Part shown: positions 62,989 through 64,000 of the stretch, in pieces
Layout of the letters: each line of letters opens with the position of its first letter
Position numbering within the stretch: the stretch's first letter is position 1
NCBI GenBank assembly: GCA_022601195.1
Contig: JAHZIX010000043.1
Location: 1 to 64,000, forward strand
DNA length: 64,000 nucleotides
Source of the DNA: Deltaproteobacteria bacterium
GTDB taxonomy: Bacteria > Acidobacteriota > Thermoanaerobaculia > Multivoradales > JAHZIX01
Reading direction: 5' to 3'
The notes under the pieces: generated by a model
Told to the model about the DNA's origin: nothing
Databases searched by the model: none
The model's input: the letters and a program-made list of their open reading frames with translations, nothing else
Program-made: the position numbers and the translations under genes

Positions 62989-63570
62989 CTAGTTAGCCCG
63001 AAAAGGCATACCGAGTTCGCGGAGCATAAAAAGAGCCCGCTCATCGTTGCCGCTCGTCGTAGCTATGGTTACGTTCATTCCCTTCGAGCGATCGATCCGA
63101 CTGTAGTCGATCTGGGGGAAAATTAGGTGGTCCCTCACTCCGAGAGTGTAGTGGCCACGCCCGTCGAATGCTCTAGGAGAAATTCCGCGAAAATCTCGAA
63201 CTCGAGGCAATGCGATTGAAATCAACTGGTCCAAGAAATTCCACATCATGTCACCGCGGAGAGTGACACGACATCCGATAGGCATCCCCTCCCTCAGCTT
63301 GAATGAAGCGATCGACTTCTTGGCTCGGGTGACCGTAGGTCGCTGTCCAGCAATAGCTGTCAACTCCTCCACGGCATCCTCGAGGATCTTCGCATTCTGG
63401 ATTGCATCTCCAAGTCCCATGTTCAAGGACACTTTGATAATCCGAGGAACTGCCATGACATTCTCTATCGAGAACTCACTGCGCAGCTTTCCTATCACCT
63501 CGTCGTGGTATTTCTGCTTGAGGCGCGGCATATCATCCGCTCCCTGCTCTGCTTTCTTCTTCGCCATCAC
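62989..63570 (-). CDS. rplE: 50S ribosomal protein L5
   Basis: 193 aa: PRLKQKYHDEVIGKLRSEF then VPRIIKVSLNMGLGDAIQN and the C-terminal NVTIATTSGNDERALFMLREL. It starts at GTG 63570 or the ATG one codon later; GAGGA lies at a usable distance from both. Confidence 0.97.
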   Translation of the reverse strand: MMAKKKAEQGADDMPRLKQKYHDEVIGKLRSEFSIENVMAVPRIIKVSLNMGLGDAIQNAKILEDAVEELTAIAGQRPTVTRAKKSIASFKLREGMPIGCRVTLRGDMMWNFLDQLISIALPRVRDFRGISPRAFDGRGHYTLGVRDHLIFPQIDYSRIDRSKGMNVTIATTSGNDERALFMLRELGMPFRAN

Positions 63571-63579
63571 TCAAAGTCC

Positions 63580-63903
63580 TCAACTGAGCGCAGTGCCGCT
63601 CTTCTTGGCGTAGCGCTCGCTCGTGCCGTCGGCCCGACGCCTGCGACCGATCCGAGTAGGTTTCTTGGTCTCGGGGTCCAGAACCTTCACATTCGAAATG
63701 TCTAGAGCAGCTTCCCGTTCCACCACTCCACCCTGGACCTGCTTATTCGGGTTCGGACGCGTATGTCGTTTGATCAGGTTTACACCTTCGACGATCGCTC
63801 GGCCGGTTTCAGGGAATACCCTGAGTACTTTACCGACCGCTCCACGATCCTTGCCAGCGATGATCAGAACCTGATCGTTCTTCTTGATCTTGACCTTGGC
63901 CAT
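63580..63903 (-). CDS. rplX: 50S ribosomal protein L24
   Basis: 107 aa with the KOW motif region KKNDQVLIIAGKDRGAVGKV and HTRPNPNKQVQGGVVE. ATG 63903 has CAGGAG nine bases upstream; a TTG three codons earlier directly touches that site and is rejected. Confidence 0.97.
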   Translation of the reverse strand: MAKVKIKKNDQVLIIAGKDRGAVGKVLRVFPETGRAIVEGVNLIKRHTRPNPNKQVQGGVVEREAALDISNVKVLDPETKKPTRIGRRRRADGTSERYAKKSGTALS

Positions 63904-63921
63904 TGTTGCCAACTCCTGAAC

Positions 63922-64000
63922 CTAGATGACTTCGGGCGCGAGAGACACAATCTTCATGAACCGCTTCTCGCGAAGTTCGCGAGCTACGGGCCCAAAGACG
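63922..64000 (-). CDS. rplN: 50S ribosomal protein L14, C-terminal end (cut by window)
   Basis: The last 25 codons and a TAG are present. They read VFGPVARELREKRF then MKIVSLAPEVI, the standard L14 C-terminus. The rest lies beyond the right edge. It is 18 bp upstream of rplX, in the normal spc-operon order. Confidence 0.93.
   Translation of the reverse strand, partial: VFGPVARELREKRFMKIVSLAPEVI

Overview
The window looks like chromosome of an Acidobacteriota bacterium. The main reasons are four paralogues of the VWFA-related 'Acidobacterial' domain family, two TonB-dependent receptors with an N-terminal carboxypeptidase-regulatory-like domain, CRTAC1/ASPIC-type FG-GAP lipoproteins, an ECF sigma factor paired with a Ser/Thr kinase-TPR protein, and a PpiC/alkaline-phosphatase-superfamily/PpiC gene set. 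A class-level placement (for example Thermoanaerobaculia or Holophagae) is only a guess. No tRNA, rRNA, insertion sequence or CRISPR array was recognised. The window is mostly tightly packed Gram-negative envelope, signalling and housekeeping genes, many with 1-4 bp start/stop overlaps and many with GTG or TTG starts that a good Shine-Dalgarno sequence supports.

Layout. 1-117: a perfect 9-bp tandem repeat. 137-2610: a YcaQ/AlkZ-type DNA glycosylase, a degenerate stand-alone AAA+ domain and a small membrane protein. 2625-6128 (minus): ACP -> ketosynthase -> ketosynthase-like protein without catalytic residues -> PlsC acyltransferase, coupled by ATGA/GTGA overlaps. An acyl-AMP ligase is divergent from this set (6389-7891), followed by a deiodinase-like lipoprotein on the minus strand. 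8737-13223 (plus): transglutaminase-like/TPR protein, CRTAC1 lipoprotein and TPR lipoprotein. 13224-18749 (minus): three tandem VWA paralogues. 18954-22480 (minus): ECF sigma factor and a large Ser/Thr kinase-TPR protein, divergent from a secreted FG-GAP propeller (22803-24230). 24413-29014 (minus): a second CRTAC1 -> TPR -> VWA set. 29802-39402 (plus): two TonB receptor paralogues flanking a multihaem cytochrome c and a small membrane protein. 39474-40757 (minus): a secreted protein with a VWA-like tail. 41057-47217 (plus): SxtJ-like protein, carbamoyltransferase, DUF5989-like peptide, HAD phosphatase, alpha/beta hydrolase, ABC ATPase and permease. 47278-52976 (minus): PpiC, sulfatase-like/TPR, PpiC. 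53064-53795 (minus): a secreted protein of unknown function. 53941-64000 (minus): the spc-alpha ribosomal operon from rplN (cut by the window end) to rplQ, ending in a hairpin terminator.

How the genes may work together. The ACP/KS/KS-like/PlsC/ligase genes have the make-up of a small dedicated acyl or polyketide pathway feeding a lipid acyltransferase. The CRTAC1-TPR-VWA combination occurs twice and may be a secreted or periplasmic assembly; this is inferred from gene order only. The two receptors share a 5' leader design (hairpin, second hairpin, then Shine-Dalgarno) and both carry a canonical EF-hand loop inside the barrel region, so the pair may bind calcium at the surface. The carbamoyltransferase operon joins an SxtI/J/K-like trio to hydrolases and an ABC exporter. 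The strongest candidates for something not yet described are the catalytically empty ketosynthase partner, the recurring CRTAC1-TPR-VWA set, the EF-hand receptors with their shared leader, and the carbamoyltransferase/exporter operon.
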